From the NCBI RefSeq assembly GCF_003688285.1, contig NZ_RCNT01000010.1:114761-178760 (forward strand): DNA of 64,000 nt, in the 5' to 3' direction. The stretch comes from Rhodophyticola porphyridii. Lineage in GTDB: Bacteria; Pseudomonadota; Alphaproteobacteria; Rhodobacterales; Rhodobacteraceae. The number at the start of each line of letters is the position of its first letter. The first letter of the stretch is position 1. Positions 1 to 8,972 of the stretch are shown here, in pieces. Under the pieces are notes generated by a model. That model did no database searches. It was given only the letters and a program-made list of their open reading frames with translations, and was not told where the DNA came from. Both the position numbers and the translations under genes were made by a program.

Positions 1-159
1 CGCCACCGCGTCGGCGTTGTAGACCTCCTTCAGCAGGGCGCTGATATCGGTCATCACCGTGCGAAAGGTCTGGCTCATGTGATTGAGCGAGCGGTCGGTG
101 AAGACGACGGAGTATTCCAGAAGCCCCTCCGGGTCTACGTGATCGAGAAGTGCGGCCAT
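1..159 (-). CDS. Class V aminotransferase, N-terminal fragment (cut by window edge)
   Basis: Only the first 53 residues are present; the rest lies beyond the left edge. The visible part contains YSVVFTDRSLNHMS (residues 16-29), a start I associate with PLP-dependent class V aminotransferases of the alanine/serine-glyoxylate type in Rhodobacterales; the PLP lysine is not in view. The ATG at 159 is chosen over an in-frame ATG at 174 because GGAG sits 8 nt before it. It lies 65 nt downstream of two Lrp-type genes on the same strand and may be cotranscribed with them and controlled by them. The family call rests on a short fragment. Confidence 0.55.
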   Translation of the reverse strand, partial: MAALLDHVDPEGLLEYSVVFTDRSLNHMSQTFRTVMTDISALLKEVYNADAVA

Positions 160-224
160 GTCAGGTGCTCCCATTGCATGGGGCATGGGTAGCGGCAGGC
201 CGCCGGCGACGCAATGTCGGGACG

Positions 225-683
225 TCATCCCAAGGGCCCCGGTCGCCGCTCCTCGGACAGAAGGACATTGGCCTCCACATTTCCGACGCCGGGCAGCGTC
301 ATGATGCGGCGGCGCAGGACCCGTTCGAAATCGGGCAGGTCACGGGCGACAACCCGCAACCGGTAATCGTAAAGGCCAAGCACATGTTCGACGGTCTGCA
401 CCTCGGGGATCGCCGCGACAGCGCGCTCGAAATCCTCCAGGCTCACGCGTCCCTTGGTGGCCAGTTTCACGCCCAGAAAGACCGTGACGCCGAAGCCGAT
501 TTTCTCGGGATCGATCCGCAACCGTTGCGGATGCAGGATACCGGCCTTCCGCAGATCGACGATCCGCCGCCATGTGGCCGGTTGCGACAGGCCGATCCGG
601 CGCCCGATCTCGCTGGCGGTGAGGGTGCCATCCCGCTGCAACTCGCGCAGGATCTGCCAGTCGGTGGCGTCGGGATCGCTCAT
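225..683 (-). CDS. Lrp/AsnC family transcriptional regulator (second of a pair)
   Basis: A 152-residue protein of the usual Lrp length. Residues 1-60 form the winged HTH (DWQILRELQRDGTLTASEIGRRIGLS, then a recognition helix with QPATWRRI); residues 65-140 form the RAM/ligand-binding domain, ending in a typical TLPGVGNVEANVLLSE stretch. It would be a cytoplasmic DNA-binding protein responding to an amino acid, ligand unknown. Its ATG overlaps the stop of the upstream Lrp gene by 4 nt, so the two are translationally coupled and could form heteromers. It shares limited identity with its neighbour, so this is an old pair rather than a recent duplication. Confidence 0.93.
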   Translation of the reverse strand: MSDPDATDWQILRELQRDGTLTASEIGRRIGLSQPATWRRIVDLRKAGILHPQRLRIDPEKIGFGVTVFLGVKLATKGRVSLEDFERAVAAIPEVQTVEHVLGLYDYRLRVVARDLPDFERVLRRRIMTLPGVGNVEANVLLSEERRPGPLG

Positions 684-1135
684 AGCGGATAGACCTCCTC
701 CGCCTTGATCCGGGCGACATGCATCAACGCCTCGATATCGGCGATATGCGGCAGCGTGAGGATGCGGTCGCGGTAGACCTCCTGATAATGCGGCATGTTG
801 CGCGCGATCAGGTTCAGCCGCGCGTCCACGCGGCCCAGAAAGGTCTGGATCTCGATCACCTCCGGCACCTCGCGGGCGGCGGCCAGAAATTCATCGAAGG
901 CCCGCGGCACGGTCTTGTCGAGCGTGATCCGCAATGAGACCTCCACCGCGTAGCCAAGCGCAGGCCAGTTGATCTGCGCCTCGATGGACTTCACCACGCC
1001 GCGTTGCCGCAGCGTCTTCATGCGCCTTGCCACCTGCGCTGCCGACAGCCCGACCTTTTCCCCGATTTCACCCGGGGTCAGGCTCGGCTCGTCCTGCCAG
1101 TAACGGAGTATGCGGCGCTCGTGATCGGTCAGCAT
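680..1135 (-). CDS. Lrp/AsnC family transcriptional regulator (first of a pair)
   Basis: A 151-residue Lrp-type regulator. The N-terminal HTH (residues 4-50) contains LTPGEIGEKVGLSAAQVARR; the C-terminal RAM domain spans about 65-145 and ends in a TLPHIADIEALMHV strand. It is divergent from ilvC across a 145-bp AT-rich interval holding an inverted repeat, so control of ilvC (branched-chain amino acid synthesis) and of its own operon is the simplest inference. It overlaps the following Lrp gene by 4 nt. The coupled order Lrp-Lrp-aminotransferase suggests one amino-acid-responsive unit. Confidence 0.93.
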   Translation of the reverse strand: MLTDHERRILRYWQDEPSLTPGEIGEKVGLSAAQVARRMKTLRQRGVVKSIEAQINWPALGYAVEVSLRITLDKTVPRAFDEFLAAAREVPEVIEIQTFLGRVDARLNLIARNMPHYQEVYRDRILTLPHIADIEALMHVARIKAEEVYPL

Positions 1136-1163
1136 GATTTTTCCGCAAAATCTTAAAATGGAG

Positions 1164-1190
1164 AATGACTACATCAGTATAATGGTCATT
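1164..1190. promoter_or_regulatory. Inverted repeat around a TATAAT box between the lrp pair and ilvC
   Basis: AATGAC (1164-1169) and GTCATT (1185-1190) form a perfect 6-bp inverted repeat whose arms are about two helical turns apart. Between them is a consensus TATAAT (1178-1183) on the plus strand and a TATACT on the minus strand, so the repeat straddles overlapping divergent -10 regions. The AT-rich surroundings contrast with the rest of the window. Lrp proteins bind such weakly conserved AT-rich palindromes, so this is the likely operator for the adjacent regulators. No good -35 is visible on either side. Confidence 0.55.
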
Positions 1191-1268
1191 TTTTGTATGT
1201 ATCATAGGTGTCAGCGCCATGAAAACGCCATAAGGTCGCGCCGAACCGTATATGCAGACGACCCCTGA

Positions 1269-2303
<1,035 letters not shown>

Positions 2304-2347
2304 TGGCGCAGCGGGCGGTATGCATGCGCCCGTGGCCCAAGACACAG

Positions 2348-2372
2348 CCGCCCCGATGGCAGATCGGGGCGG
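2348..2372 (+). terminator. Hairpin downstream of ilvC
   Basis: CCGCCCCGAT, a 5-nt loop GGCAG and ATCGGGGCGG form a perfect 10-bp stem 45 nt after the ilvC stop. There is no long T tract, so it may end transcription inefficiently or protect the 3' end. It also lies just beyond the 3' end of the convergent small gene at 2440. Confidence 0.6.
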
Positions 2373-2439
2373 TCATCGCATCGCCAAACCCCGCCTCGCG
2401 GGCGCCTGGAGCGTGTATCTAATGCGCCGGGACCGGGAC

Positions 2440-2610
2440 TCAGGGCTTTGTATTCGGGTTCGGCCCGGGGCCATCCTTGGCCAATGTCGATTTCGGGGCG
2501 TCGTCATCCTTCATCCGCTCTTCGGTTTTCACCTTCGAGCGCAGCGCAAGGACGATAACGGCACCAAAGGTGATAACGATAAGGGTAATCACAAGGGTTG
2601 AGGTATCCAT
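2440..2610 (-). CDS. Small single-pass membrane protein of unknown function
   Basis: A 56-residue protein: a hydrophobic helix at residues 5-23 (STLVITLIVITFGAVIVLAL), then a highly charged tail (SKVKTEERMKDDD) and a proline-rich end. The ATG at 2610 has GGAG 7 nt upstream, which supports this short start over much longer readings of the frame that would run through the divergent transporter gene. A single N-terminal anchor with a short cytoplasmic tail is compatible with a regulator or partner of a membrane protein, but I do not recognise the family. It is divergent from the DMT transporter gene. Confidence 0.6.
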   Translation of the reverse strand: MDTSTLVITLIVITFGAVIVLALRSKVKTEERMKDDDAPKSTLAKDGPGPNPNTKP

Positions 2611-2676
2611 GGTCAATCTCCAGACTGATTGCGGGGGGTCTCGCGGAAAGAACGCAAAGCCCCCTGTCAGAGTTCC

Positions 2677-3594
2677 TTGATACAGACCGCCACGCCTGAG
2701 AGGCCGGGCGCGCTCAACTGGGCGCTTGTCCTTGGGCTGGGCGTCATCTGGGGCACCGCGTTCATGGGCGTTTCCGCCGCGCTGGAAGGGTTCGGCGTCT
2801 GGACGGTGACCGCGGGGCGCACGGTGATGGGCGCGGTGGCGTTGATCCTTGCCGGGCCGCTGATCGGTCAGAGCCTGGCGCAGGTCAAGGGCGCGCGGGC
2901 CTGGGCATACAGCGCCGTGATCGGCGTCGTTTCGGTTGCGATACCCTTTTCGCTCCTGAGCTGGGGCTTGAGCCATGTCCCTTCGGCCTTCGCGGGCGTG
3001 GCAATGGGGGCGGTGCCGTTGCTGGTTCTGCCGCTGGTCGCGGTCTTTTCACCCGAGGAAGGGATCGGCCCGCGCCGGATCGCGGGCGTGACACTCGGCT
3101 TTGTCGGGCTGGTTCTGCTTGTCGGCGACGGGGCCTTCGACCGAACCGGCCGCGATGCGGAATGGCTGGGCCGGCTGGCCTGTATCGGTGCCGCGGCCTG
3201 TTATGCGGCGGGTTCGGTCATGACACGGCGCGCGCCACCGATGCCGCCCCTGGCCTTCGCGACCGCCACATTGGTGGTGGCCGCAGCCGTGATCGTGCCC
3301 GTCGCCTTGCTGGTGGAGGGCGTTCCGCGCGACTTTCCGCTCTGGCCGACGACTGCGCTGATCTATGTCGCCCTGCTGCCGACGGGACTCGCCGCGATCA
3401 TCCGCGTTCGGGTGATCACCACCGCGGGCTCCATATTCATGAGCCTTGTCAGCTATATGGTGCCGGTCTGGGCGGTCATTTTCGGGATCACACTGATGGG
3501 CGAGGCCCTGCCCCCCACGCTTTTCTGGGCGCTCGGGCTGATCCTCGCCGGTATCCTGCTCAGCCAGTGGCGCAGCCTTTTCGGCCCCCGCTAG
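2677..3594 (+). CDS. EamA/DMT-superfamily transporter
   Basis: About 305 residues with ten predicted membrane helices in two EamA repeats. The first opens with LNWALVLGLGVIWGTAFMGV and the second starts near residue 155 (LGRLACIGAAACYAAGSVMT). Members are usually inner-membrane exporters of amino acids or other metabolites; the substrate cannot be read. There is no ATG at the 5' end: I chose TTG 2677, which leaves a short tail before helix 1, while a TTG at 2629 would add 16 residues and has no ribosome-binding site. Its stop overlaps the stop of the convergent CAP-domain gene by 4 nt. Confidence 0.85.
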   Translation: MIQTATPERPGALNWALVLGLGVIWGTAFMGVSAALEGFGVWTVTAGRTVMGAVALILAGPLIGQSLAQVKGARAWAYSAVIGVVSVAIPFSLLSWGLSHVPSAFAGVAMGAVPLLVLPLVAVFSPEEGIGPRRIAGVTLGFVGLVLLVGDGAFDRTGRDAEWLGRLACIGAAACYAAGSVMTRRAPPMPPLAFATATLVVAAAVIVPVALLVEGVPRDFPLWPTTALIYVALLPTGLAAIIRVRVITTAGSIFMSLVSYMVPVWAVIFGITLMGEALPPTLFWALGLILAGILLSQWRSLFGPR

Positions 3595-4058
3595 CAGGGA
3601 CGCGCCAGCACCAGCACCCAGACATCGCCTGCATTCGCGAAACCGAACTGCGTGGCGTTGGGGTTGACCATATTCGCCTGATGCCCGGCCGAGCCCGACC
3701 AGCTGGCGATCGCGCTGCGGGTATCGGGCTGGCCACGGGCAACGTTTTCGGCGGCAAAACAGGCGGTATAGCCGCTACGGCGGATCCTGTCGGACAGGGT
3801 GGAGCCATCGCTGCCGACATGGCCCAGACCGCCGGTGATTTGCAGATCATCGGCATGGGCCTGCGCCGCGCCCTGCAACGCCGCGCTGTGGACCAGGGGG
3901 CGCAGGATGCCCGCGCTCGCGCGCTGGACCGAGATCAGCGTGTTGGCCTGCGCGATCATCCCGGTGGAGGCAAGCGGCACCCGCTCGGTTCCGGGCGCGG
4001 GCGCGCAAGCGGCAAGGGAAAGGGACAGAAGGAGAAACAGGGCGGAACTGCGGATCAT
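3591..4058 (-). CDS. CAP-domain (SCP/PR1-like) lipoprotein
   Basis: A 155-residue secreted protein. Residues 1-18 form a lipoprotein signal peptide with lipobox LAAC (Cys18), and the rest is one CAP domain. Visible CAP signatures are the first helix with AHADDL, GLGHVGSDGSTLSDRI, AAENVARG and SWSGSAGHQANMVNPNATQFGFA, the place of the usual W..S..H..N block. CAP proteins of bacteria are extracytoplasmic and mostly of unknown activity. GAGG 6 nt before the ATG at 4058 fixes the start. It is convergent with the DMT transporter gene, and a 359-bp gap separates it from hisN on the same strand. Confidence 0.88.
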   Translation of the reverse strand: MIRSSALFLLLSLSLAACAPAPGTERVPLASTGMIAQANTLISVQRASAGILRPLVHSAALQGAAQAHADDLQITGGLGHVGSDGSTLSDRIRRSGYTACFAAENVARGQPDTRSAIASWSGSAGHQANMVNPNATQFGFANAGDVWVLVLARPC

Positions 4059-4417
4059 CAGGGGCCTCGTCGGTTCTTGGATGCTTCTTTGGGCAGCGTT
4101 GAGGCGAAGGATGCGGGATCGGCGGGATTTAGGCAAGAAAACGATATTCCGGCGCCGCACGGGGGCGAAGCTCCGCCTCTTTTGCACAAGGGGATGGATC
4201 AATCTGTGGATGGCATGTGGATCGCTCGGGCCTTGGCAAGCACGGGCCGCAATGGGAGCCGGACGGGCGGCTTCAAGGTGGCACAAATCCAAGGGCAAAA
4301 CGGGCGCGGATGTGTGTAACCCTGTGGAAAATGCCTTGGGCCAGGGTTCCCGGATTGCCCGCCTCCGCCGCCCGGACCACCGCAAGGTCGGACCTCGAAT
4401 GACGCCAGTTCCGCGCC
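4059..4417. other. 359-bp gap with three DnaA-box-like nonamers
   Basis: I see no convincing gene here; readable frames across it are extensions of neighbours without ribosome-binding sites. Three TGTGGA-containing nonamers lie on the plus strand: TGTGGATGG (4205-4213), TGTGGATCG (4216-4224) and TGTGGAAAA (4323-4331). They match the DnaA consensus TGTGGATAA at 7, 7 and 8 of 9 positions. The interval must also carry the promoter of the CAP-domain lipoprotein gene. No AT-rich unwinding element is obvious, so origin function is unlikely. Confidence 0.35.
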
Positions 4418-5230
4418 TTACGGAGCCGTTTTCAGCAACTCCAGCGCGGCGGCATGCAGCGTGGCATTGCCCGCGGCCAGTATCCGGCCGCCTGTATGGG
4501 CCGGGCCGCCCTGCCAGTTTGTGACCACGCCACCCGCCGCCTCGATCACCGCGATCGGGGCCGCGATGTCGTAGCAATGCAGCCCCGCCTCGATCACCAG
4601 ATCGACCTGACCGGCGGCAAGAAGCGCATAGGCGTAGCAATCCATGCCATACCGGGTCAGCCGCACACGGTCGCGAACAGCCTCGAACCCGGTACGCTCC
4701 GCCGCGGTTCCGACCTCCGGGAATGTGGTGAAGAGGATAGCGTCGGCCAAGAGGGTCGTGCCCCGGGTTCGCAGCGGCGCGATGCCCTGCGGCCCGACAA
4801 CCCGCGCCCGGCCGAATCCGCCTTCGAACCGCTCGCCGATATAGGGCTGGTCGATGATCCCGAAAACCGGACCCGCGCCCGCCTGCAGCCCGATCAGCAC
4901 GCCCCAGGTGGGTGTGCCCGCGATGAAGCCCCGGGTGCCGTCGATCGGGTCCAGCACCCATGTCAGGCCCGAACGGGACGGGATGTCGGCCTCCTCCTCG
5001 CCCATGATACCGTCATCGGGGCGCAGATCCGCCAGAACCCGGCGCATCGCGGCCTCGGCGTCGCGGTCGGCGCGGGTGACCGGATCAAAACCACCCGCCT
5101 GCTTGTTTTCGGTCGGCAGATCGGGCGCGCGGAAATAAGGCAGTGTGGCCGCCCGCGCCGCATCGGCAAGCTTGTGGGCCACCGCCCGCAATTCATCAAT
5201 CGGCAGCTCGGATCGGTCTGTGGTCGGCAT
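4418..5230 (-). CDS. hisN: Histidinol-phosphatase, inositol monophosphatase family
   Basis: A 270-residue Mg-dependent phosphatase of the IMPase superfamily. The metal ligands are visible: GEEEADI (Glu80 region), WVLDPIDGTRGF (Asp94 and Asp97) and CYDIAAP (Asp221). The sequence around them, including the GMDCYAYALLAAGQVDLVIEAG type of core, matches the HisN branch that dephosphorylates L-histidinol phosphate in actinobacteria and alphaproteobacteria rather than SuhB or CysQ. ATG 5230 gives the usual length; an in-frame ATG at 5263 would add 11 residues. A closely related inositol phosphatase cannot be fully excluded. Confidence 0.85.
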   Translation of the reverse strand: MPTTDRSELPIDELRAVAHKLADAARAATLPYFRAPDLPTENKQAGGFDPVTRADRDAEAAMRRVLADLRPDDGIMGEEEADIPSRSGLTWVLDPIDGTRGFIAGTPTWGVLIGLQAGAGPVFGIIDQPYIGERFEGGFGRARVVGPQGIAPLRTRGTTLLADAILFTTFPEVGTAAERTGFEAVRDRVRLTRYGMDCYAYALLAAGQVDLVIEAGLHCYDIAAPIAVIEAAGGVVTNWQGGPAHTGGRILAAGNATLHAAALELLKTAP

Positions 5231-5284
5231 CGGGTTCGGGCACCTCGGGCACTGGCAGGTCATTGCGCACGCGCGCCGAGGTCG

Positions 5285-5302
5285 CACGGGGCGGGCCCCG
5301 TG
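5285..5302 (-). terminator. Hairpin after the XRE regulator gene
   Basis: CACGGGG, the loop CGGG and CCCCGTG form a 7-bp perfect stem 24 nt past the stop of the XRE gene and upstream of hisN. It lacks a T tract, so it is a possible weak terminator or a structural separator between the two minus-strand genes. Confidence 0.4.
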
Positions 5303-5325
5303 GTCAACCCGATCTAAACCCGATC

Positions 5326-5697
5326 TCAGGCAGCGGTATCCGACAGGACGCGCGCCAGCTCGAACAGACGCCGGCGTTGGTTTTCCGGGATCGCGTAATA
5401 GGAGCGCACAAGCTCCAACGCTTCCTTGTCCGCCAGAATGTCGCCCGGCACAACGCCCTGGGCCATCAGGCCCTCCTGGCCGCCAAGCCCTTCGAAGAAA
5501 TAGTTGATCGGCACACTCAATGCCTCGGCGATATCCCAAAGCCGGGAGGCGCTGACACGGTTCATGCCGGTCTCGTATTTCTGGATCTGCTGGAATTTGA
5601 TACCCACTTTCTCAGCCAGCTGCTGCTGTGTCATGCCCAGCATCCAACGGCGGTGCCGAACACGTTTGCCGACATGGACATCAACGGGGTGTTTCAC
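5326..5697 (-). CDS. XRE-family helix-turn-helix transcriptional regulator
   Basis: A 123-residue protein. The Cro/C1-type HTH covers residues 9-65, with TQQQLAEKVGIKFQQIQKYE as the two core helices followed by RVSASRLWDIAEAL. The C-terminal half is helical (ILADKEALELVRSYYAI and QRRRLFELARVL) and probably dimerises. Very similar single-domain regulators are widespread in Rhodobacterales and other alphaproteobacteria, mostly without an assigned target. GTG 5697 is preferred because AAGGA stands 7 nt upstream; the frame continues upstream but without a site. It is divergent from the quinone oxidoreductase gene, a possible target. Confidence 0.9.
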   Translation of the reverse strand: MKHPVDVHVGKRVRHRRWMLGMTQQQLAEKVGIKFQQIQKYETGMNRVSASRLWDIAEALSVPINYFFEGLGGQEGLMAQGVVPGDILADKEALELVRSYYAIPENQRRRLFELARVLSDTAA

Positions 5698-5999
5698 GAA
5701 ATTATCCTTCCTTTGTCTAACCTGATCTGGCTCACCGCCGGGCGTGTCCCGACCGGCACGTGCCACGTTTCCGGCCGGCGCAGACGCAAGCTGATGGCGC
5801 GACAGGCGCGGCCTTTCAGATAACCGCCGATTTCGTCACGATTTGAGCGGCACATGAAAAGGCTACTCTACTTATGCGTGTCCGGCAATGATCTGGATCA
5901 ACTGTGCTGTCTGCTTCCTGTGCGGTCGGGTTTGGCACTGGTACAGGCGCTTCAGGCGCAGTAGCTTTGGCGCCGATCCCGGCCAGAAGGAGCCACAAG
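5698..5999. other. 302-bp divergent intergenic region
   Basis: It separates the XRE regulator (minus) from the quinone oxidoreductase (plus) and must hold both promoters. The AT-richer part lies around 5840-5910 (TTGAGC at about 5841 followed by TACTCT/TACTTA), but spacing to a -10 is poor, so I do not call a promoter. No gene, repeat or RNA is apparent. Confidence 0.4.
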
Positions 6000-6959
6000 A
6001 TGCGCGCTTTTCGCGTCACCGCCCATGACACCCCGCCCTCCCTGACACGGATGGATCCGCCGCAACCCGGACCAGGGGAGGTGCTGGTGGAAATCGCGGC
6101 CTGCGGGCTGAATTTCGCGGATTTGCTCATGATCCGGGGGCAGTATCAGGACACGCCCGCCCTGCCCTTCACACTGGGCATGGAAATCGCCGGAACCGTG
6201 CGCGGCCATGGCAACGGGGTGACGGGCCCCGCCATCGGCACCCGGGTCGCGGTGTTTGCCGGTCAGGGCGGGCTTGCCGAGTTCGGGGTCTTCCCCGCAT
6301 CCCGCGCCATCGCCATTCCCGAGGAGATGCCGTTCGAGGATGCGGCGGGGTTCCTGATCGCCTATGGCACGTCCCATCTGGCGCTGGCGCATCGGGCGCA
6401 TCTGCAGGCGGGGGAGCGGCTGCTGGTGCTGGGTGCCGCGGGCGGTGTCGGGCTGACAGCGGTCGAAATCGGGGCCCGCATGGGTGCCGAAGTGATCGCC
6501 TGCGCGCGCGGGGCCGACAAGCTGGCCGTGGCCCGCGCCGCCGGGGCGGCCCATGCGATCGACAGTGAAACCGGCGACATCCGCGCCGAGGTCAAGGCGT
6601 TGGGCGGGGCCGATGTGGTCTATGACGCCGTGGGCGGCGCGCAATTCACCGCCGCGATGCGGTGTACCAACCCCGAAGGCCGCATTCTGGTCATCGGTTT
6701 CGCCAGCGGAGAGATCCCCGACATTCCGGCCAACCACCTGCTGGTCAAGAACATCTCCGTGATCGGCCATTACTGGGGCGGCTACATGCAATTCGCGCCC
6801 CAAACCCTGACGGACAGTCTCGCGACCCTGTTCGGCTGGTACCGCGAGGGCGGGCTCAGACCGCATATCGGGGCCACCTACTCACTGGATCAGGCCGCCG
6901 ATGCGCTGGCGCTGCTGAAGGGGCGGAAATCGACGGGCAAGGTTGTCGTGACACCGTAA
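6000..6959 (+). CDS. Zinc-free MDR-family NADPH:quinone oxidoreductase
   Basis: A 319-residue medium-chain dehydrogenase/reductase of the quinone oxidoreductase type. The N-terminal GroES-like domain includes PGPGEVLVEIAACGLNFAD and LPFTLGMEIAGTV; the Rossmann domain starts at VLGAAGGVGLTAVEIG. The cysteine ligands of the zinc alcohol dehydrogenases are missing, as expected of the QOR branch, which reduces quinones or enones with NADPH in the cytoplasm. AAGGAG 7 nt before ATG 6000 fixes the start; an upstream extension of the frame to 5904 is not credible. It is divergent from the XRE regulator gene. Confidence 0.9.
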   Translation: MRAFRVTAHDTPPSLTRMDPPQPGPGEVLVEIAACGLNFADLLMIRGQYQDTPALPFTLGMEIAGTVRGHGNGVTGPAIGTRVAVFAGQGGLAEFGVFPASRAIAIPEEMPFEDAAGFLIAYGTSHLALAHRAHLQAGERLLVLGAAGGVGLTAVEIGARMGAEVIACARGADKLAVARAAGAAHAIDSETGDIRAEVKALGGADVVYDAVGGAQFTAAMRCTNPEGRILVIGFASGEIPDIPANHLLVKNISVIGHYWGGYMQFAPQTLTDSLATLFGWYREGGLRPHIGATYSLDQAADALALLKGRKSTGKVVVTP

Positions 6960-7191
6960 GCGCGCCGGAGCGGGCGGCCGGGTCGCCGCGACAGCGCGCG
7001 CGGCGATGGCCGGGACGACCGGTCGGTTATATGAGACGGGGCAGGTTTCAGCACTGAACCGGAACCCGACGTTTTCTAGAAGGGGAGCAAGGGCAGGATC
7101 TGTTTCATCCCCGATCTGGGGGCAGCCCACATACTGAGCGAAGCCGGCTTTGCGACGCCCGCCCACCGGTCCGGCCCCGTAGCCACGCCAG

Positions 7192-7229
7192 AAAAAAGCC
7201 CCTCGCGCATAGAGGCACGAGAGGCTTTT
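7192..7229 (-). terminator. Rho-independent terminator of the degP gene
   Basis: Read on the minus strand, AAAAGCCTCTCG, a 12-nt loop and CGAGGGGCTTTTTT form a 12-bp stem with one mismatch ending in six T residues, 25 nt after the protease stop codon. This is a classic intrinsic terminator and marks the end of the hflK-hflC-DUF2065-degP run. The rest of 6960-7191 shows nothing I can name. Confidence 0.85.
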
Positions 7230-7253
7230 ACTGTGTTCGCGTGGCCCTGGAGG

Positions 7254-8765
7254 TTACGCGTCCTCAAGGCTCAGCGCGACGAAACGCGGGTTCCCCGCGC
7301 GGCGGATCAGCAACAGAATACTCTTCTGTCCGGCATCCCGGGCCTCGGTCACGCGGGTCTCGAACTCCGCAACGTCGCTGACCGGGCGCTGGCCCACCTC
7401 GGTAATGATGTCGCCGGGCATGAGGCCCTTGGCGGCAGCGTCGCTTTCGACGTCCACCGCTTCGATCACCAGCCCGCCCTGAACGCCCTGGGCGCCCAGT
7501 TCCTCACGGCGCGCATCCGTCAGCGGCGTCAGCGTCATGCCCATCACATCGGCGCTGGAGGGTGTCTGCGGCGTGGCACCCGGCCCTGCGGCCCCTTCGG
7601 CGGTTTCCCGTCGACCAAGCGTCACCCGCAGGGTCTGCGTGGCGCCGTCGCGGAACACGACCATGCGCACGGTCTCCCCCACCGGTGCGTTGCCCACGTT
7701 GCGGACCAGTTCGCGGGTGTCGTCCACATCCGTTCCGTCGAAGGACAGGATCACATCCCCCACCTCGACACCGGCCTCCATCGCCGGGCCTTCCGGCACG
7801 TCCGTCACAAGTGCGCCCCGCGCCTCCTCAAGGCCCAGACCTTCGGCGATATCGTCGGTCACGTCCTGAATGCGCACGCCCAGCCAGCCGCGGCGGGTCT
7901 CGCCGAACTCCTGCAACTGGTCGACCACACGGGTCACCACGGCCGACGACATGGCAAACCCGATCCCGATCGAGCCGCCATTGGGCGACAGGATCGCGGT
8001 GTTCACGCCAACCACCTCGCCGTCGAGGTTGAAAAGCGGGCCGCCGGAATTGCCCCGGTTGATCGCGGCGTCGGTCTGGATGAAGTCGTCATAGCTGCCG
8101 GACAACGCGCGCTCCCGCGCCGACACGATGCCGACCGAGACCGAAAAGCCCTGACCCAGCGGGTTGCCCATGGCCATGACCCAATCGCCCACGCGCATCA
8201 CGTCGCTGTCGCCGAAGGGAACGAAGGGCAGCGGTTCATCGGGCTCCACCTTCAAAAGCGCGATATCGGTGCTGGGGTCGGTCCCGATCACCTCGGCATC
8301 AAGCACGAACCCGCCGCGAAACTCGATCAGGATCTCGTCAGCCCCTTCGATCACATGGTTGTTCGTCACGATATAGCCGTCCTCGGAGATCACGAAGCCC
8401 GAACCCAGCGCCTGGCTGCGTCGCGGCGCTTCCTGCCCGCGATTGTTGCGGTTCATGAAGTCGTTGAAGAAATCCTCCAGCGGGGAGCCTTCGGGCACGA
8501 TCGGCTGCGGGCCCGTGCGGGCGGCCACCACCGATGAAGTCGTGATGTTGACCACGGCATCGCCCACCTGATCGACCAGATCGGCAAATGTCGCGGGTCG
8601 CGCCGTCTGGGCGCTTGCCGGCGAAAAGCTGGCCAGAACGGCCAGAATCGCCATCGCCAGGATCATTGCCATAATCGACACGCGATAGACCATGCTGCGC
8701 TCCTGACTGGCGCTCAGGGCATAGGCACGCGCCCCTTGTCGCTGATGGGTCCTTTGGATGTTCAC
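7254..8765 (-). CDS. degP: Do-family periplasmic serine endopeptidase (DegP/HtrA)
   Basis: A 503-residue periplasmic protease and chaperone. A long signal sequence (hydrophobic core about residues 29-46, cleavage after ASA near 52) is followed by the trypsin-like domain with His137 (TNNHVIEG), Asp167 (STDIALLKV) and Ser240 (RGNSGGPL), then two PDZ domains (about 275-370 and 400-500). GTG 8765 is chosen because AGGAGG lies 7 nt before it; ATG 8693 is an internal alternative without such a site. It is the last gene of a co-directional run with hflK, hflC and DUF2065, a common alphaproteobacterial arrangement for envelope protein quality control. Confidence 0.95.
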   Translation of the reverse strand: MNIQRTHQRQGARAYALSASQERSMVYRVSIMAMILAMAILAVLASFSPASAQTARPATFADLVDQVGDAVVNITTSSVVAARTGPQPIVPEGSPLEDFFNDFMNRNNRGQEAPRRSQALGSGFVISEDGYIVTNNHVIEGADEILIEFRGGFVLDAEVIGTDPSTDIALLKVEPDEPLPFVPFGDSDVMRVGDWVMAMGNPLGQGFSVSVGIVSARERALSGSYDDFIQTDAAINRGNSGGPLFNLDGEVVGVNTAILSPNGGSIGIGFAMSSAVVTRVVDQLQEFGETRRGWLGVRIQDVTDDIAEGLGLEEARGALVTDVPEGPAMEAGVEVGDVILSFDGTDVDDTRELVRNVGNAPVGETVRMVVFRDGATQTLRVTLGRRETAEGAAGPGATPQTPSSADVMGMTLTPLTDARREELGAQGVQGGLVIEAVDVESDAAAKGLMPGDIITEVGQRPVSDVAEFETRVTEARDAGQKSILLLIRRAGNPRFVALSLEDA

Positions 8766-8815
8766 GGATCGTCCTCCTGTCACGCCGTAGGCGGATGTCA
8801 CCCGCCCTTCGATCC

Positions 8816-8846
8816 ATAATATTTGACCGAAGGCGGATATAATCAA
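8816..8846 (-). promoter_or_regulatory. Possible promoter of degP
   Basis: On the minus strand TTGATT (8846-8841) and TATTAT (8821-8816) are separated by 19 nt in a local AT-rich patch 50 nt before the GTG start. The long spacer makes this a weak call, but the 207-bp gap between DUF2065 and degP leaves room for a separate promoter in addition to readthrough. Confidence 0.3.
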
Positions 8847-8972
8847 CCGCAGCAGGGTGGCTCAGGGATCAGATAACCGCCAGTTCGGTGTCACATAGAC
8901 GTGAAGCAGTCTCGCATCCGGGCGGCCAGCCGGCAATGAGTCTCTTGCCCCGGCCCCGGTCCGCACCGTTTT

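Noticed and set aside
6960..7191. A possible small gene or RNA between the quinone oxidoreductase and the degP terminator
   Set aside because: No start with a ribosome-binding site, no tRNA cloverleaf and no riboswitch-like pattern could be seen.
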